The notes beneath the pieces were generated by a model that was not told the origin of the DNA, did no database searches, and saw only the letters and a program-made list of their open reading frames with translations. 36,869 bases of DNA, taken from assembly GCA_963620035.1 (NCBI GenBank), contig CAVEXN010000025.1:1-36869 (forward strand), given 5' to 3'. The first letter of the stretch is position 1. Every line of letters starts with the position of its first letter. Positions 1-10,743 of this stretch are shown piece by piece. This DNA is from F23-D06 sp963620035 (GTDB lineage Bacteria; Bacteroidota; Bacteroidia; Bacteroidales; WCHB1-69). The position numbers and the translations under genes are program-made.

Positions 1-24
1 TAGGTCGTCGCCCAATGCCACAGA

Positions 25-55
25 GGGTCTCCTGTCACGGAGACCCTTTTTTTTT
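25..55 (+). terminator. Rho-independent terminator of an upstream gene
   Basis: A perfect 8-bp stem (GGGTCTCC at 25-32, GGAGACCC at 39-46) with a 6-nt loop is followed by nine T (47-55). This is a textbook intrinsic terminator on the + strand. The gene it ends lies before the window; the TAG at 1-3 could be its stop codon, but the frame cannot be verified. Confidence 0.85.
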
Positions 56-756
56 GCCCGCCGCCATACCTCAAATACCATCGCCATCCAGATATCCTCA
101 CGAGAATTGCATATTCAGCACCCGCTTCGATTCGACCCGCAAATATTATTTATTTTCATCCTTTTCGAACCTGTTATCCTCTTTTTTATATAATGTATTA
201 TAATATAATGAGTTATGTTTATTATCTTGATTATTTTCTCGATTCTCTGACCTGTTACGATGTTTTCATCTACATTATCAGAATCCATACTTGCTTCAAT
301 TTCAAACACCACGACACTTTTCTCATAGCTTTCTAATGAACAGACACTATATTTCTAATTATTCCCCTTTCCATCCTCTCTCTCGACTTTGTGTGTTGAT
401 GCCTTATGACATTCTCAATAAGAGTAGGGCAGGATTATAGGCTGATTCAGGTCACCATCTCTAATGCAGATATACAAATGCTGAAAATTTTACAGAGTAT
501 TTCATTCATATTTATAAGTGACTAATTTTCAACACACATCTCAAAAACGCAAAAAAAAATACTATAGAAAATATATGTGATGAATTTTTTGTATTTTTGC
601 AAGTTGATTATAAAGTGAAATAACATATTTATGCGAACTAACGAAATGTACTACAAAAATGACCGATTTAGACACAAATTAAGGCAGTTATGCCCTCAAT
701 TCACAGATATGATGATAAATAAATAAATAACAATAGTAATAATTAATTCCAAAACG
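56..756. other. Long AT-rich intergenic region
   Basis: About 700 bp lie between the upstream terminator and the giant repeat protein gene. Short open frames exist on both strands, but their translations are low-complexity and rich in Ile, Asn and Lys, with no recognisable signal peptide or domain, so I call no gene. The only element I can support is the promoter-like box at 592-599. The transcript from it would have a leader of about 150 nt before the ATG at 757. I see no clear structured RNA in that leader. Confidence 0.6.
592..599 (+). promoter_or_regulatory. Bacteroidetes -7 promoter box (TATTTTTG) for the giant repeat gene
   Basis: TATTTTTG matches the Bacteroidetes sigma-ABfr -7 consensus TAnnTTTG. 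No TTTG is found at the expected -33 spacing. The predicted transcription start is about 605, leaving a leader of roughly 150 nt before the ATG at 757. Confidence 0.5.
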
Positions 757-3700
757 ATGAAAAAATTTATGATTTTTCTGCTGATGGCATTCCTATACTT
801 AGGAACTTGCCAGGCTCGCAGCGAAGCATTGCACTTGAATGGTGCAGATGCCAAGTTGCACAGTTGGGTCGCAAAACCGTTTTCTCCATCGTCTGATGCG
901 AGCATGTTGGCGGCACCTGCGGGTACGCCTGTCGTGACGGTCACCCCGTTGAATCCCCAGAGCATCAGCATAAGCGGAGCACATAGTTCTGTTGTCTTCG
1001 CAGCAGCTTTCGATGCCAATGGTTCAACGGAAGTCTTGTCATCTTACAGATGGCTCGTGAACGGAGCGTCGGTAGGCGTGACCGAACCAACATTTACATT
1101 CATGGGTTATTCCGCAGGTCAATATTCTGTTTCCTGCGAAATTACAACGACAGAACCGATGGGAGTCACCCACGTCCGCCAATCAAACAGTGTGGTTGTT
1201 ACAGTGGCTTCCAATATGATTGTCTATGTTGAAGGCCCGGAACATTCATGTCCCCAAGGAGTTGTAACATTTACGGCTCAACATGAAAGCAACATCGATT
1301 GTGCATACCAATGGAGAAGGGATGGTCAATACATCGTAGGTGCCACAGGTCGTTCCTACTCATTCCGTGTTGACCAACTCCCGCTCGACAAGAAATTGGA
1401 TTACCAATTCGATGTGCAAATCACCCGCAATGGATGCGAGGCAGACTTCTCACCTGTCCATTATTTCACAGTATCTCCAATGCCCGTCACGACTGTTGAC
1501 GTGCCCCTCTTCTGCGTGGGCGCAGCAACCGTTGTGGCTACTGCTAATTCCTATACTTCAGGTTCTGAACAGCCATTCAAATGGAAATGGGTTAAAGAAG
1601 GAACGACTGACACCGTTATTACTTACGTGAATTATCTCACCATCAATAATCCAGTTTCCGGTGATGTTTACAAGGTGATTCCTGCTTATCAAAACAGTGC
1701 TTGCAATCCTGAGGCAACAACATTTACACTTACGGATTACATCAACTCCGGCATCAATCCTATTCTTGAAAATGCACTCACGCTCGGCAGTTCTTCCGAT
1801 AAGGTTTGCCTTGATGGAATGGTTGCCCTTAACCTTACAGACCTTAATGCAGGCAATAATGCTTTAGGGAATGTCACTTACACTTGGAAAATGAATGGTC
1901 AGGTTGTCTCTGGCGTAAACGGGAATGAATATCGCGTTTCATTGCCGAGCAGCGGTGTCTATACTTTCCAAGTTGATGCTTCTTATGAAAATTATCCTTG
2001 CGGAATCGCTTCCTCAAATATTAAAACTGTCACTGTTGACACTGTCCCGATGCAAGTGGCTATCTCTGGCGAGAATATGCTTTGCCAGAATGCTGACGGA
2101 ACATACAGTTCAACTACTTTGACGGCTGTCGTCACACCCTCTACCGCCAATACCTATTCTTATAAATGGACGGACGATGCTGATTTCGGCGCAGCCAACA
2201 CAAAAGAGTTCAATACACCCGGCGTAAAAACAGTTATCGTCAAATCTGAAACCGGATGCGAAGCTATGGCAGACTTTACCGTTAATGCTTTCGGGTCAGA
2301 TCTTCAGATCACTCCGCTTACCGAAACAACCGTTTGTAGTGGATCTTCCGTAACGTTGCAGGCTTCTGCTACAGGCTGGACAGGCGACGTTGCCTACGCT
2401 TGGTCTCATAGTACAGAGACAAACGCAACTGTTATCGTCACGCCGATGACAACAACAACTTATACGGTGACGGCTTCATCCAATGGCTGTACAAAGACAG
2501 CTTCCATACCGGTGACGGTATTGACGGCTCCTGCAGAAGCACCTTCATTGGTCTTGGCTTCCACTCATGTTTGCGTCGGAGATTTAGTCAACGTGTCTGT
2601 CGACAATACAGCAGCCAACCCTGGCGGCTCCTACATTTGGTATTACAATGGTGTTGAAATTTCTGGGTCAGGAGAAGACAACATAGCACATCCTGTTTCA
2701 GAAGCAGGAACACACTTTTTCACGGCTAAAGCAGTAAGTGCAGATGGTTGTGTCAACAACACTTTCGCAGACCGTGCGGATGTCGTTGCAATAGCCGTTC
2801 CTTCTGAACTCACGATTACAGGAGACCATGTCATTTGCGAAGGATTAAAGACCACATTGACAGCAAACGCTTACGGAGCAGATCACTACAAATGGAGTAC
2901 AGGTGATGTTGCAGCTTCCGTTGTTGTCCCGGCCGGTGTTTACTCTGTCACGGCTTACGCAATGGCAACTGAAAATTCCTGTGCAGTTGAAACAGAGTTC
3001 ACAGTTAACTCATTTGGAGTAGACATCCAGATAACCGCAGCTCCCGGCAATGTTGTTTGCAAAGGATCCTCTGTAACACTCAACGTTAATGCTCAAGGCT
3101 GGCCCGAGGGCAATGTCCATTATACATGGCACAATGTGACTGAAGGTGCTCATTCCTCTCAGATTACTGTTACACCTTCCGCTTCAGGCTATTATTACGT
3201 TACTTCCAAAGTCAATAGCACAGCTGGAGATTGTGAAAGAAAAGACTCTATATATATTACTGTAATAGACATTCCTGTCGTTGCTGACGGCACAATCACT
3301 TTTGCCGATGGCAGAGACACTATCTGCGAAGGTGCTCAGACCACTATCGAAGTCAACGTTGCAGGTGTTTCTGATTTCATTTGGTACGAAAATGGCACTC
3401 CGTTGAATGCAACATATCAGCATCTCAATTCTGTAACCGTTTCTCCTGTTGCAGGTGTTCACACGTATAACGTTCAGGTCGCAACCCCTGAAGGTTGCTG
3501 GTCGGACGTTTCAGTCACGACTCCCGTCAAGTTGGTAGTTCTTCCGAACCCGACAATCGAAATAACTGGAGATCCTTGGATTTGCAACGGCAACGATGTT
3601 CGCCTTGTCGCTATGCTGAACGACACGCTCCACACTACAGCTCAAAATGCAGATTATACTTATGAATGGCGTCTCTATGACCAGACTCTCGTCAACGGAA

Positions 3701-6700
3701 ACAATATTGTCGATGGACAAACACACAACTTCGTCCTCCTCAACGATACACTCAAGACAACCTTGACCAATCAGGATCATGCATATATCTTTACGGTGAG
3801 TGCGACGAACAACAATGGATGTGTTGCAAACAGTCAGCCTTACAATGTTTACATCGGCTCTGACATAAATGTTGCCGTCACTCTCGATTATGACTCGGTT
3901 TGCAGAGGGGGCATTGTCACTGCTACCGCTCATCTTGGAGATTATAATATGCCTAACCTGACCTATCAATGGTATACACAGAAGGAGAGCGAAGCAATAC
4001 GCACACTCGTTCCCCATGCAACTTCACGCACATTTTCCACAGCCGTTACTGAAAAGACGAAATTCTTCGTTAAAGTTACCCAAACTACTACTGAATGTAC
4101 TGCTGAAGGAAATGCAGAGGTTAAACTTATACGCGACCTCCATCTCAACCTTGTCGTTTCGAACGAAAGAAATACTACAGGCGATGACTTTGCCGTCTGC
4201 AAAGGTGAAGATGTTTATGTTACAGCTACCGTCAACGGCATTGTTGATGAAAATTTAACTTATGTTTGGTTTGAGAATGGAGTCCTGATGCAGGGCATTA
4301 ATGGTCCTACTTTCCACAAACAGCTCAACATTCTTGATGACGATACTACCTCTTATACCTACGCCGCTTACATCGACTTCGGTATTGAAGGATGTGAACC
4401 TTACAAGGTTTACTCCAATACTGTAAGAGTAAAACGTAATCCTATTGTTACGATTTCTGGTAACCACAACGTATGTTTTATGGCTTCCAACCCTCGACCT
4501 GGTGATGGTAATGTCCGTTTGGTTGCCTGGGTAAATGGTACTTACGATACTACTGTTACCTATACTTGGTACGAACACAATCAGGTACGTACTAGCGGTG
4601 TTTCCGGTAACATATATGACAATATCTATACAGAAAACTGGCTTCCTTCTTACGATAATCCTTACTCCTTTACTGTTGAAGTCACAGACCCCAATGGTTG
4701 TACAACGATGAGTGAACCTTTTGAAGTAAATATCTATAGTAAACCCGAGGTTAACATCACAGCTGACCAAACAACTATCTGTAAGGGTGGAGAAGTGACC
4801 CTGACGGCACATCTTGACAATTACAACGATCCTATGCTTCAATATCAGTGGTATGAAAATGGTCACGAAATCAGCAATGCTATTCCTGGGATGACTGAAC
4901 CTGTTGAGACTTTTGCTCCTGTAGCCAATACCACTTATGAAGTTAAGGTTACACACCTGATGAACTATTTAAACCAGAGTTGTTTCAACATTGCTACTAT
5001 AGCCATCGTTGTTAATGACGACCCCGTTGTAGATCAAATCACTACTAATCTTGTAAAAGATACAGTTTGCGAAGGCAGCGAAGTCCAATTGACTGCTCAT
5101 ATCAGCGGCGGCGTTCCCGGCGGCGAAGTATATACCTGGTACCGCAACGGCGAAGTCATCGAGGGTGCAGTTTCGTCTTATTATAGTGAAAGTCCTCAAG
5201 CTAACAACGGTGACTTGACCACATACATTTATGGCGTAAGTGTTCGTCAATCCGCTTCTGATTGCGAATCTGATATTCTTAACTATGCTACTATTACCGT
5301 TCTCCCGAACCCAGTTCTGGTGCTCACCACGGATCCCATCGTGTGCGACACCCTGACAGNNNNNNNNNNNNNNNNNNNNNNNNNNNNNNNNNNNNNNNNN
5401 NNNNNNNNNNNNNNNNNNNNNNNNNNNNNNNNNNNNNNNNNNNNNNNNNNNNNNNNNNNNNNNNNNNNNNNNNNNNNNNNNNNNNNNNNNNNNNNNNNNN
5501 NNNNNNNNNNNNNNNNNNNNNNNNNNNNNNNNNNNNNNNNNNNNNNNNNNNNNNNNNNNNNNNNNNNNNNNNNNNNNNNNNNNNNNNNNNNNNNNNNNNN
5601 NNNNNNNNNNNNNNNNNNNNNNNNNNNNNNNNNNNNNNNNNNNNNNNNNNNNNNNNNNNNNNNNNNNNNNNNNNNNNNNNNNNNNNNNNNNNNNNNNNNN
5701 NNNNNNNNNNNNNNNNNNNNNNNNNNNNNNNNNNNNNNNNNNNNNNNNNNNNNNNNNNNNNNNNNNNNNNNNNNNNNNNNNNNGCAGCGCAACTCGCTCT
5801 GTATCGCAAGCAGCGACACGGTGGTGGTGACTGTGAATCCTGACCCAGTTATCAGCAATGTAACCCTTTCAAACTACATCGCATGCGAAGGAGCCCAAAT
5901 TCAGATTACAGCAATTCCTGAAAACTACACCCCTTCCTCTACGGATGTTTATACTTGGTACAGAAATGGAATCAGAATACCTGGAGCAACATCCCAGACC
6001 ATTTATGATTCTCCTGTCACAGTTGATGGAAACACGCAGCAATTTGTTTACACCGCTGTTGTAACACTGGCTGCTGCAGGTTGTACTTCAGAACCCGTCA
6101 ACGCTAATGCTTTGACCATCTACGCTAATCCGGTCGTCGCAATCTCTGGTGATCAGCAAGTTTGCGAAACTGACTATACATTCCTTATTGCAAATGTTGA
6201 CACAACTGGTATGAATGTGGGTAACCTGCATTATACTTGGTACATCAACGGTGCTATTAGAGACAATATGGCTTATAACCTTGGTGACAGCAGATTCTTT
6301 GCAGAATACCTCTATCCTCAGGATGAACCTTATATCTTTACAGTTCATGTTGAAAGAGGTGATGTTGCTAACGCTTGCGGTGCAACCTCTGCTCCGTTCG
6401 AAGTCTATGTATCACCTGTTCCTGATGTAACAGTTGTCCAAGCCAACGATATACATGACATTTGCGTTGGCGGTGAAGTGACCCTTGAAGCACGTCTTGA
6501 CAACTACAACACGGAAGACCTTACGTTCCAGTGGTATGAATTGAGGACCAGCACGCAAATTCTGGCTGTCGATTACCTGCCCAATGGTGGTTATGTATAT
6601 GACACCATCAGTGTCACCTACAAGTACAACATCCCTGGCGCTACACTTCCGTTCCACACGGCCGCTCCTAGTCAGACCACAACATTTGGTGTGACCGTTA

Positions 6701-9700
6701 CTCAAACGACAACTCTTTGTACTGCTACTTCAGAATACAACATCAATGTCCACGCACTGCCTGCCGCTCCTGAAGTCACTGTCAGCGATGCAATGGTCTG
6801 TGCCGCAGCCGAAGTGGATTTCACTGTTACCAACGACTACAGCGAATACGGCGTTCCTACCTACACTTGGTATCAGGACCGTTTCGTAATTCCTTCCGCA
6901 ACACAGGCTACATTCCATCAGAATGCTAACGCAATGGAAGTCGGTACACATATTTACACAGTCGTTGCATCATTTGATATGCCTGGTTGTGTGTCACCTA
7001 TTTCTGAAAACAACGTTGTTGATGTGATTGAGACCCCGACCGTGAATGTTTACACGACCGATCCTACATCCATCTGCGAAGGCGGTGTCATCACGTTCAA
7101 TGTAGTGGCCTCCCATCCTACACAGAACCTTACGTATTCCTACGCTTGGAGAGAGCACAATGATTACATTGCTGGCGAAATCACCAACACGCTCACGATT
7201 TCTCCTGAGGCAAATACACAGAACTACATCTATACTGTAGAGGTGAGTTCACTTCCTGGCTGTACTGTCACCGCAACGACAGACAACTATCCTGTGACGG
7301 TTGTTACCGATCCTCGTATCACGCTTTCTATCGACAATTCCACTATCTGCGAAGGCGGCGAGGCTACCTTGACTGCTAACGTAGAAGGCGGCATCAGTGA
7401 TGTCAACGGTATCAATCCATATACCTTCAAATGGTTCAACAATGAAACCGGACAATATGAATCATTCGACGAGACCAATGTCAACACATTGACGGTTTCT
7501 AACATGAACAATATCGGTGCAATTGATTATAAAGTTGAGGTTAGCGCTCTTACATACGGTTGTGCTAGCACATCTAATACTACTAATCTTGCAGTTGTTG
7601 CAGATCCCGTTGTCACTATTGCCGTTGCTCAAGACGCATATCAGACTGTTTGTAACGAAGGTTACTCTGTACTGGTTGCTAATGTACAAGGCGGTGTTGG
7701 CACAAATTCTTACGAATGGTATAAGGATGGTGTCGGTCATCAGTATAACAATGCTGCTTCAATTGAAACGGGTATTCTCTATACCACAGATGCCAATAAT
7801 TTCGTTGTTAACGTTGAACAAACAGGTTCAGGTTGTTCCGCAACAGCTTCGTTCCAGATTAATGTTGTAGATGCATACCAAGTTGCCATCTCTGCAGTTG
7901 ACAACAGAACAGACGTTTGCCAAGGCGGTACGGTTACAATGCAGGCTTCTCTTGTTAACCAACCTATCACCGGCGACCAGCCTGTCTTTACTTGGTACAA
8001 GTTTGACAACGAAATCTACGGAACCAACAACAGCATGGTTTACACTACATCTCCTTCCTTGTCGGCTGGTGAATATGAATATCATGTAGTTGTCGGCAGC
8101 GACATTCCTGGATGTTCCGCAACTTCAGGTTCTATTACAACTGCCGTCTTTGCTGATCCTGTTGTCAGAATCGTTTCCGGTATGGTTCAGAATGCAACCA
8201 CTATCTGCGAGGGAGCAGACCTCACGCTCACTGCTGAAGTTGTTCCTTCTTCTGACAACGCTCCTCAACCTACCTACACTTACAGTTGGTCTAACAATGG
8301 AACTGCTGTTGCTGGCAACAATGCCTCTATCAACCCGGTTCTGACTCCAAGCGGATCAACACCGTATAGATTCTATGTAACGATTACAAGCAATGACAAC
8401 ACTGGTTGTAACGCCACATCTGAACAGGGTTTCGCTGTTGAAGTTGTTGCAAGACCTCAGGTGAATATCATCCCTGACCACAGCACAATCTGCGCAGGAG
8501 GCACGGTCAATCTGACTGCAAGCCACACCCTGATTGAGAATACTCAGTACAATTATCAGTGGGTTATCAATGGACAAACCATGCCTCTGTTCGCCAACAC
8601 GATTTCATACGATATGAATAATGTCGGCACAATCAATGCTCAGGTTACGGTTAGTTCTTCCAACACACTCATCAACTGTACCACAGTTTCTACATTGAGC
8701 ACTCCTGTTCAAGTTGTTGCTGCACCGAGCGTCACAGTTTCTGCCGCCCATGCTACTATGTGCGAGGGTGCTGCTGCCGAACTCACCAGCAACGTAACGA
8801 CAGCAACAGGTGTCAACGCTCCTGTCACATATCAATGGTTACGTAATGCTACCAACATCGCAGGTGCCACAACCGGCTCATACATTGACAATGCTCTGAG
8901 CGCAGGTGCTTATTCTTATAGCCTTGCAGTTTCTCAAGGCGACGCTATCGGTTGTACGTCAGTTTCAACTCCTGTTGTCGTAAGAGTTGCAGAAAGACCT
9001 GTTGTGATGATTTCCTCCGAAGACGGTCTTGACCTCTGCCAGGGTGGAGACATCACTCTCACCGCTAACGTTACGAATGTCAATAATAATGTCTGCGGTC
9101 TGACGAATGGTCAAATCTATGGTTCTTACGACTATATTTGGACATCAGGTTCCAATACAGTAGTGACGAACAGCAACATTGCCACTCCGACGAACCAGAT
9201 TACTCAAACACTGAATACCATCGGAAGTTTCGACTACAATGTTTCTGTCAAACCAGTCGGTACCATGGCTTACGGTTGCGTTGCTTCTCAGCCTTCTGCT
9301 CCTTTCACGGTTAATGTTAACGCTAGACCTACTTGGACGAACGTCAATGTTGACTCTCAGGACGGCAATATCTGCCTCGGCGAAAGAATCAACCTCTCTG
9401 CCAACATCGTTGGTGGTGTTGTTGATATGAACAACAATACTCAAGGTTACATCCAGTGGGTTGTCACCTACAACGATGATACCTCTAACGTTGCCGGCGG
9501 CTTTGGTCCTCAATCTTTCGATTATCCTTCTTCCGCAGGTACTTATGTCTATACCCCGACGTACGTTGGAAATATCTTAGGCAGCGGTTGCTCCTTTACC
9601 AATGGTCAGGAGGTTGCTACTACAGTAACTGTTCATGCTCTTCCTACAGCTGAATTTGTAAGCGGCAACGATACTACGCTCTGCACCAATGTGTCTGACG

Positions 9701-10698
9701 CTTCTGCAGGTCTCACGATTCATTTCACCGGAACTGCTCCGTTCACTTTCGTTGTTGAAAACCGTAATACCGGCATTTCTCACATGTATGTTTCTAATAC
9801 AAATAATTATACCATCTATGTGTCACCTGCACAGACCACTCATTACACCATTACTCAGCTTGCTGACGAGTACTGCTCTAATGGTGACCTCGGTCTTGCA
9901 GCCACCACGACGGTATTTGTCAATGACATTACATTCGATGAGGAACTCTTCTTGGCAGAGTGCGGAGAAGATGTCGTAACCATCAACTTCAACATGGCTT
10001 CAGGTACTCCGGACGCAGCATTCACCGTTACTTACGAAAACGGCCAAGTTGAAACGGGATTCATCTCTAACAACACGGCTACTTTCGCTACCCCGAACGT
10101 TCCTGGCGACTATAACGCCGTCTTTAACGTAGGCGGATGCGACTATAACATAATAGTCAGAAGACCTGTCAACGACACCGACTTCTCTACAGATTCTGTA
10201 CCTTTTATGATGACCAGATGGGACGACGTTGTGATTATCAACAATAATCCTGCTACCAATGGCGGACACCACTTCATCAGCTACCAATGGTACAAAAACG
10301 GTGAACTTATCCCAGGCGCTATCTACAAGAACTACCAAGAGGTCGGTGGTCTCAATGGCTACTATTCTGTCGAAGTAGTTTCTCAAGACGAAGCAACTGG
10401 CGAAACGGTTACCTATCGTACTTGTGAACAGTTCTTTGCCGGCAACTCAGCAATCAGAGTTTATCCTGTCCCTGCAAACATCCAGCAAGTAGTAACTGTT
10501 GAAATTCCTATGACCGCAGCGGAACTCGAAGGCGCTGTCCTTGATATCTACGATGTAACCGGTTCTCTGGTCAACCATATCTCAAAGGTTGAACCTGTCA
10601 CCAAGGTATCTGGCTTCAAGGCTCAAGGCACATACTTCGGTCGCATCACTACAGCTGACAATGAAATGAAGACTGTTAAATTCATTATCGTAAAATAA
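757..10698 (+). CDS. Giant secreted multi-Ig/PKD-like repeat protein with T9SS sorting domain
   Basis: This gene encodes about 3,313 residues (the true length depends on the 424-N gap at 5360-5783). A signal peptide covers residues 1 to about 21 (MKKFMIFLLMAFLYLG, then TCQA). The body is roughly 30 tandem units of about 90-110 residues. Each has an N-terminal cysteine in a (V/I)C-x-G-G-x-x-(V/L)-T-(L/A)-x-A motif, a central aromatic YxWYxNG motif, and a second cysteine near GC-(T/S)-x-x-S. This is the pattern of Bacteroidetes Ig-like/PKD-like surface repeats with one disulfide per domain. Residues from about 3231 to the end form a type A T9SS C-terminal domain: RVYPVPAN, then DIYDVTGSLV, then GTYFGRITTADN and a basic end. 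I infer an exported, surface-attached or released adhesin-like filament. No catalytic domain is visible. The OmpA-family gene follows 81 bp downstream. Confidence 0.9.
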   Translation: MKKFMIFLLMAFLYLGTCQARSEALHLNGADAKLHSWVAKPFSPSSDASMLAAPAGTPVVTVTPLNPQSISISGAHSSVVFAAAFDANGSTEVLSSYRWLVNGASVGVTEPTFTFMGYSAGQYSVSCEITTTEPMGVTHVRQSNSVVVTVASNMIVYVEGPEHSCPQGVVTFTAQHESNIDCAYQWRRDGQYIVGATGRSYSFRVDQLPLDKKLDYQFDVQITRNGCEADFSPVHYFTVSPMPVTTVDVPLFCVGAATVVATANSYTSGSEQPFKWKWVKEGTTDTVITYVNYLTINNPVSGDVYKVIPAYQNSACNPEATTFTLTDYINSGINPILENALTLGSSSDKVCLDGMVALNLTDLNAGNNALGNVTYTWKMNGQVVSGVNGNEYRVSLPSSGVYTFQVDASYENYPCGIASSNIKTVTVDTVPMQVAISGENMLCQNADGTYSSTTLTAVVTPSTANTYSYKWTDDADFGAANTKEFNTPGVKTVIVKSETGCEAMADFTVNAFGSDLQITPLTETTVCSGSSVTLQASATGWTGDVAYAWSHSTETNATVIVTPMTTTTYTVTASSNGCTKTASIPVTVLTAPAEAPSLVLASTHVCVGDLVNVSVDNTAANPGGSYIWYYNGVEISGSGEDNIAHPVSEAGTHFFTAKAVSADGCVNNTFADRADVVAIAVPSELTITGDHVICEGLKTTLTANAYGADHYKWSTGDVAASVVVPAGVYSVTAYAMATENSCAVETEFTVNSFGVDIQITAAPGNVVCKGSSVTLNVNAQGWPEGNVHYTWHNVTEGAHSSQITVTPSASGYYYVTSKVNSTAGDCERKDSIYITVIDIPVVADGTITFADGRDTICEGAQTTIEVNVAGVSDFIWYENGTPLNATYQHLNSVTVSPVAGVHTYNVQVATPEGCWSDVSVTTPVKLVVLPNPTIEITGDPWICNGNDVRLVAMLNDTLHTTAQNADYTYEWRLYDQTLVNGNNIVDGQTHNFVLLNDTLKTTLTNQDHAYIFTVSATNNNGCVANSQPYNVYIGSDINVAVTLDYDSVCRGGIVTATAHLGDYNMPNLTYQWYTQKESEAIRTLVPHATSRTFSTAVTEKTKFFVKVTQTTTECTAEGNAEVKLIRDLHLNLVVSNERNTTGDDFAVCKGEDVYVTATVNGIVDENLTYVWFENGVLMQGINGPTFHKQLNILDDDTTSYTYAAYIDFGIEGCEPYKVYSNTVRVKRNPIVTISGNHNVCFMASNPRPGDGNVRLVAWVNGTYDTTVTYTWYEHNQVRTSGVSGNIYDNIYTENWLPSYDNPYSFTVEVTDPNGCTTMSEPFEVNIYSKPEVNITADQTTICKGGEVTLTAHLDNYNDPMLQYQWYENGHEISNAIPGMTEPVETFAPVANTTYEVKVTHLMNYLNQSCFNIATIAIVVNDDPVVDQITTNLVKDTVCEGSEVQLTAHISGGVPGGEVYTWYRNGEVIEGAVSSYYSESPQANNGDLTTYIYGVSVRQSASDCESDILNYATITVLPNPVLVLTTDPIVCDTLTXXXXXXXXXXXXXXXXXXXXXXXXXXXXXXXXXXXXXXXXXXXXXXXXXXXXXXXXXXXXXXXXXXXXXXXXXXXXXXXXXXXXXXXXXXXXXXXXXXXXXXXXXXXXXXXXXXXXXXXXXXXXXXXXXXXXXXXXXXXXXXQRNSLCIASSDTVVVTVNPDPVISNVTLSNYIACEGAQIQITAIPENYTPSSTDVYTWYRNGIRIPGATSQTIYDSPVTVDGNTQQFVYTAVVTLAAAGCTSEPVNANALTIYANPVVAISGDQQVCETDYTFLIANVDTTGMNVGNLHYTWYINGAIRDNMAYNLGDSRFFAEYLYPQDEPYIFTVHVERGDVANACGATSAPFEVYVSPVPDVTVVQANDIHDICVGGEVTLEARLDNYNTEDLTFQWYELRTSTQILAVDYLPNGGYVYDTISVTYKYNIPGATLPFHTAAPSQTTTFGVTVTQTTTLCTATSEYNINVHALPAAPEVTVSDAMVCAAAEVDFTVTNDYSEYGVPTYTWYQDRFVIPSATQATFHQNANAMEVGTHIYTVVASFDMPGCVSPISENNVVDVIETPTVNVYTTDPTSICEGGVITFNVVASHPTQNLTYSYAWREHNDYIAGEITNTLTISPEANTQNYIYTVEVSSLPGCTVTATTDNYPVTVVTDPRITLSIDNSTICEGGEATLTANVEGGISDVNGINPYTFKWFNNETGQYESFDETNVNTLTVSNMNNIGAIDYKVEVSALTYGCASTSNTTNLAVVADPVVTIAVAQDAYQTVCNEGYSVLVANVQGGVGTNSYEWYKDGVGHQYNNAASIETGILYTTDANNFVVNVEQTGSGCSATASFQINVVDAYQVAISAVDNRTDVCQGGTVTMQASLVNQPITGDQPVFTWYKFDNEIYGTNNSMVYTTSPSLSAGEYEYHVVVGSDIPGCSATSGSITTAVFADPVVRIVSGMVQNATTICEGADLTLTAEVVPSSDNAPQPTYTYSWSNNGTAVAGNNASINPVLTPSGSTPYRFYVTITSNDNTGCNATSEQGFAVEVVARPQVNIIPDHSTICAGGTVNLTASHTLIENTQYNYQWVINGQTMPLFANTISYDMNNVGTINAQVTVSSSNTLINCTTVSTLSTPVQVVAAPSVTVSAAHATMCEGAAAELTSNVTTATGVNAPVTYQWLRNATNIAGATTGSYIDNALSAGAYSYSLAVSQGDAIGCTSVSTPVVVRVAERPVVMISSEDGLDLCQGGDITLTANVTNVNNNVCGLTNGQIYGSYDYIWTSGSNTVVTNSNIATPTNQITQTLNTIGSFDYNVSVKPVGTMAYGCVASQPSAPFTVNVNARPTWTNVNVDSQDGNICLGERINLSANIVGGVVDMNNNTQGYIQWVVTYNDDTSNVAGGFGPQSFDYPSSAGTYVYTPTYVGNILGSGCSFTNGQEVATTVTVHALPTAEFVSGNDTTLCTNVSDASAGLTIHFTGTAPFTFVVENRNTGISHMYVSNTNNYTIYVSPAQTTHYTITQLADEYCSNGDLGLAATTTVFVNDITFDEELFLAECGEDVVTINFNMASGTPDAAFTVTYENGQVETGFISNNTATFATPNVPGDYNAVFNVGGCDYNIIVRRPVNDTDFSTDSVPFMMTRWDDVVIINNNPATNGGHHFISYQWYKNGELIPGAIYKNYQEVGGLNGYYSVEVVSQDEATGETVTYRTCEQFFAGNSAIRVYPVPANIQQVVTVEIPMTAAELEGAVLDIYDVTGSLVNHISKVEPVTKVSGFKAQGTYFGRITTADNEMKTVKFIIVK
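5360..5783. other. Assembly gap (424 N) inside the repeat gene
   Basis: A continuous run of 424 undetermined bases falls within the tandem-repeat array, where short-read assembly usually fails. The reading frame stays open on both sides at this gap length, but 424 is not a multiple of three of known sequence, so the real spacing is unknown. One to two Ig-like repeats, or more, could be missing. Confidence 0.99.
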
Positions 10699-10700
10699 TT

Positions 10701-10743
10701 AAACCCCGGGGTTAGCGACTTCGGTCGCTAACCTCAAGGTTTT
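10701..10743 (+). terminator. UUCG-capped stem-loop between the giant gene and the OmpA-family gene
   Basis: GGTTAGCGAC (10710-10719) and GTCGCTAACC (10724-10733) form a perfect 10-bp stem closed by a C(TTCG)G tetraloop. Outer arms AAACC (701-705 of this block) and GGTTT (10739-10743) can extend it. It lies just after the stop codon at 10696-10698. The T-run after the stem is weak, so it may act as a partial terminator or an mRNA 3'-end stabiliser rather than a full stop. Confidence 0.65.

Noticed and set aside
115..312. 65-residue - strand frame in the first intergenic region
   Set aside because: Ile/Lys/Asn-rich, with no signal peptide, domain or promoter box.
3511..4956. Two long - strand frames inside the giant repeat gene
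   Set aside because: Repeats of Thr/Asn/Val-rich coding give open antisense frames, and their translations show no domain.
5283..5858. Open frames running through the N gap
   Set aside because: They consist almost entirely of undetermined residues and exist only because N runs contain no stop codons.
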